Shown: positions 62,300-64,000 of the stretch, in pieces
Layout of the letters: each line of letters opens with the position of its first letter
How positions within the stretch are numbered: position 1 is the stretch's first letter
Translations under genes and position numbers: made by a program
The notes under the pieces: generated by a model
The model's input: the letters and a program-made list of their open reading frames with translations, nothing else
What the model was told of the DNA's origin: nothing
Database searches by the model: none
DNA from: Gammaproteobacteria bacterium
GTDB taxonomy: Bacteria > Pseudomonadota > Gammaproteobacteria > Pseudomonadales > Pseudomonadaceae
NCBI GenBank assembly: GCA_903970465.1
Contig: CAJCIO010000097.1
Coordinates: forward strand, 26,687 to 90,686
Length of the DNA stretch: 64,000 bases
Reading direction: 5' to 3'

Positions 62300-64000
62300 A
62301 TGACCACTCCCAACCTGCAACTCGACACCCTGCGCGCTGCCTATCGCGCCGGCACTCACACCCCGCGCCAGCTCATCCTGCAACTGCGCGAAAAAGCCGC
62401 CACCCTGAACCCCGAATACCACCTGTTCATCCACCTGCTCAGCGAGGCCGAGCTCGAACCCTACCTCGCGGCCCTCGAACAACGCAGCCTCGACGAGCTG
62501 CCGCTGTATGGCATCCCCTTCGCTCTCAAGGACAACATCGACCTGGCGGGCATCCCCACCACCGCGGCCTGCCCGGCATTCGCCTTCACCCCGCAGCGCT
62601 CGGCGACGATCGTCGAACAACTGATCGCCCTAGGCGCCATTCCACTGGGCAAGACCAACCTGGACCAATTCGCCACCGGCCTCAACGGCACCCGCTCGCC
62701 CTACGGCGCCTGCATCAACAGTGTGCTCAAGGACTACCCCAGCGGTGGCTCCAGCGCCGGCTCGCCGCTGGCCGTGGCACTGGGCGTCGCCAGCTTCGCC
62801 CTGGGCACCGATACCGCCGGCTCGGGCCGTGTCCCGGCAGCGCTCAACAATCTGGTCGGGCTCAAGGCCACCAAAGGCCTGATCTCCACAGCAGGCGTGC
62901 TGCCGGCGTGCCGCACCCTCGATTGCGTGACCACCTTCACCGCCACTTGCAGCGAGGCCAGCCAACTGCTCGCCTTGACCTGCGGCCTCGACCCGCGTGA
63001 CGAATACAGCCGCGCCAACCCGCTGTGGAACGACGCGTCGGCGTTCGGTACCGTGCGCCCGTTCCGCTTCGGCGTGCCCGCCCAGCTGGAGTTTTTCGGC
63101 TGCAGCGAAGGCCCGGCACTGTTTGCCGATGCCGTGGCGCGCCTGCAGGCCTTGGGTGGTCAACCCGTGTCATTCGACCTCGCCCCCTTCCTCGAAGTCG
63201 CCCGCCTGCTGTACGAAGGTCCCTGGGTGGCGGAGCGCTACAGCGTGGTCGGCGAGCTGATCGAAACCCAGCCCGAAGCCGTGTTGCCGGTGATCCGTGA
63301 CGTGCTCGCCAAAGCGCCGAGCGTGACCGGCGTACAGACCTTTCGCGCGCAGTACCGCCTGCAGGTCCTCAAAGCCCAATGCGATCAGATCCTCGCCGGC
63401 CTGGACTGCATGCTCACCCCCACCATCGGCCGCCCCGTGACCCTCGCCGAACTGGCCGAAGAACCGGTGTTGCGCAACTCCGAACTGGGCTACTACACCA
63501 ACTTCATGAACCTGCTGGATTACGCGGCCGTCGCCGTCCCGACCGCTTTCATGGGCAACGGGCTGCCGTGGGGCGTGACCTTGTTCGGCCGCGCCTTCAC
63601 CGATCAATACCTGCTCAGCGTGGCCAGCGCCCTGCACGGTGGCGAGCGCGCGCCGAGCACGCCAGCACGCAACGACATGGCCCGCCTGGTAGTCTGCGGC
63701 GCGCACCTGAACGGGCTGGCGCTGAATTGGCAACTCAAGCGTCGCGGCGCGCGCTTGCTGGAGGCCACCCACAGCTCGGCCGATTATCGTTTATACGCCT
63801 TGGCTGGCGGCCCACCGCTGCGCCCCGGCATGCTGCGCGTCGGCGAAGGGGGCGTGGCCATCGAGGTGGAAGTCTGGGAGGTGCCGAGCAGCGAACTGGG
63901 TTCGTTCCTGACCGGGATACCCGCGCCATTGGGGCTGGGTAAAGTGCAGCTTGCCGATGGACGCTGGGAGAGTGGGTTTATCTGCGAGCCTTATGGCCTG
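62300..64000 (+). CDS. atzF: Allophanate hydrolase (partial, runs off the right edge)
   Basis: Allophanate hydrolase splits allophanate to two ammonia and two CO2, completing guanidine nitrogen release. The visible 567 codons are open to the window end. Residues 1-450 are an amidase-signature domain with Lys77 (PFALKDNID), cis-Ser151 (SGGSSAGSP) and nucleophile Ser175 (DTAGSGRVPA), the triad spaced as in the family. A C-terminal domain begins near 460 (LVVCGAHLNGLALNWQL), of the type found in AtzF. The ATG at 62300 follows AGGAGAA. The end and stop are not in the window. Confidence 0.93.
   Translation, partial: MTTPNLQLDTLRAAYRAGTHTPRQLILQLREKAATLNPEYHLFIHLLSEAELEPYLAALEQRSLDELPLYGIPFALKDNIDLAGIPTTAACPAFAFTPQRSATIVEQLIALGAIPLGKTNLDQFATGLNGTRSPYGACINSVLKDYPSGGSSAGSPLAVALGVASFALGTDTAGSGRVPAALNNLVGLKATKGLISTAGVLPACRTLDCVTTFTATCSEASQLLALTCGLDPRDEYSRANPLWNDASAFGTVRPFRFGVPAQLEFFGCSEGPALFADAVARLQALGGQPVSFDLAPFLEVARLLYEGPWVAERYSVVGELIETQPEAVLPVIRDVLAKAPSVTGVQTFRAQYRLQVLKAQCDQILAGLDCMLTPTIGRPVTLAELAEEPVLRNSELGYYTNFMNLLDYAAVAVPTAFMGNGLPWGVTLFGRAFTDQYLLSVASALHGGERAPSTPARNDMARLVVCGAHLNGLALNWQLKRRGARLLEATHSSADYRLYALAGGPPLRPGMLRVGEGGVAIEVEVWEVPSSELGSFLTGIPAPLGLGKVQLADGRWESGFICEPYGL

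Overview
This window is a GC-rich chromosomal segment from a Pseudomonas, most likely of the fluorescens/putida side of the genus. The evidence is the gene order (ispD-ftsB-eno-kdsA-pyrG, accA-dnaE-rnhB-lpxB-lpxA-fabZ-lpxD-skp-bamA-rseP-dxr-cdsA-uppS-frr-pyrH-tsf-rpsB, then map-glnD-dapC), the long-form 344-residue DapD, and many short REP palindromes with a core like TTCGCGGGCAAGCC...GCTCCCACAGG. I saw no tRNA, rRNA, insertion sequence, prophage or CRISPR array.

Region 1 (1-26.6 kb) is almost wholly minus-strand core biology. It covers isoprenoid synthesis (ispD, dxr, uppS), glycolysis and KDO (eno, kdsA), CTP and UMP kinase (pyrG, pyrH), tRNA-Ile lysidine (tilS), fatty acid and lipid A synthesis (accA, fabZ, lpxA/B/D), the replicative polymerase (dnaE), envelope assembly (skp, bamA, rseP), phospholipid precursor synthesis (cdsA) and translation (frr, tsf, rpsB). 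Many genes overlap by 1-4 bases, so translational coupling is likely. A divergent promoter region (26552-26911) separates this block from map-glnD-dapC on the plus strand.

Region 2 (31.7-40.9 kb) holds a CPA1-type cation/proton antiporter, an ArsC-like protein, dapD, and csdA-csdE facing tcdA. Together these last three form the CsdA-CsdE-TcdA (ct6A tRNA) set. Between csdE and tcdA lies a 122-bp tandem array whose unit carries both a REP element and a copy of the 3' end of tcdA. A GH17-GT2 fusion enzyme (NdvB-like beta-glucan synthase) follows.

Region 3 (40.9-46.0 kb) is a minus-strand chaperone-usher fimbrial operon with two DUF1120-type subunits. It sits between ndvB and dapE, which as I recall are adjacent in P. 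aeruginosa PAO1, so it looks like an accessory insertion. Its chaperone appears, by hand alignment, to lack the usual Arg/Lys subunit-anchoring pair. Then come dapE, rlmA, a small unknown gene, plsB, a YbaY-like lipoprotein, a DUF4197 protein, rsmJ, and a Pseudomonas-style unknown protein with an internal duplication.

Region 4 (53.8-64.0 kb) is a guanidine assimilation operon: guanidine-I (ykkC) riboswitch, TauABC-like ABC importer, two DUF1989 carboxyguanidine deiminase subunits, guanidine carboxylase (the old 'urea carboxylase') and allophanate hydrolase, which runs off the right edge. Upstream of the riboswitch I find a -24/-12 sigma-54 promoter match and two GCAC-N7-GTGC-like NtrC sites, which suggest dual control by nitrogen status and by guanidine. 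A complete REP doublet lies in frame inside the guanidine carboxylase gene, in the linker between its two carboxyltransferase domains.

The most novel observations are the REP doublet turned into coding sequence, the tcdA-tail/REP tandem array, the sigma-54/NtrC plus riboswitch arrangement, and the divergent DUF1120 fimbrial chaperone. I did not find a wholly unknown multigene defence or mobile system.
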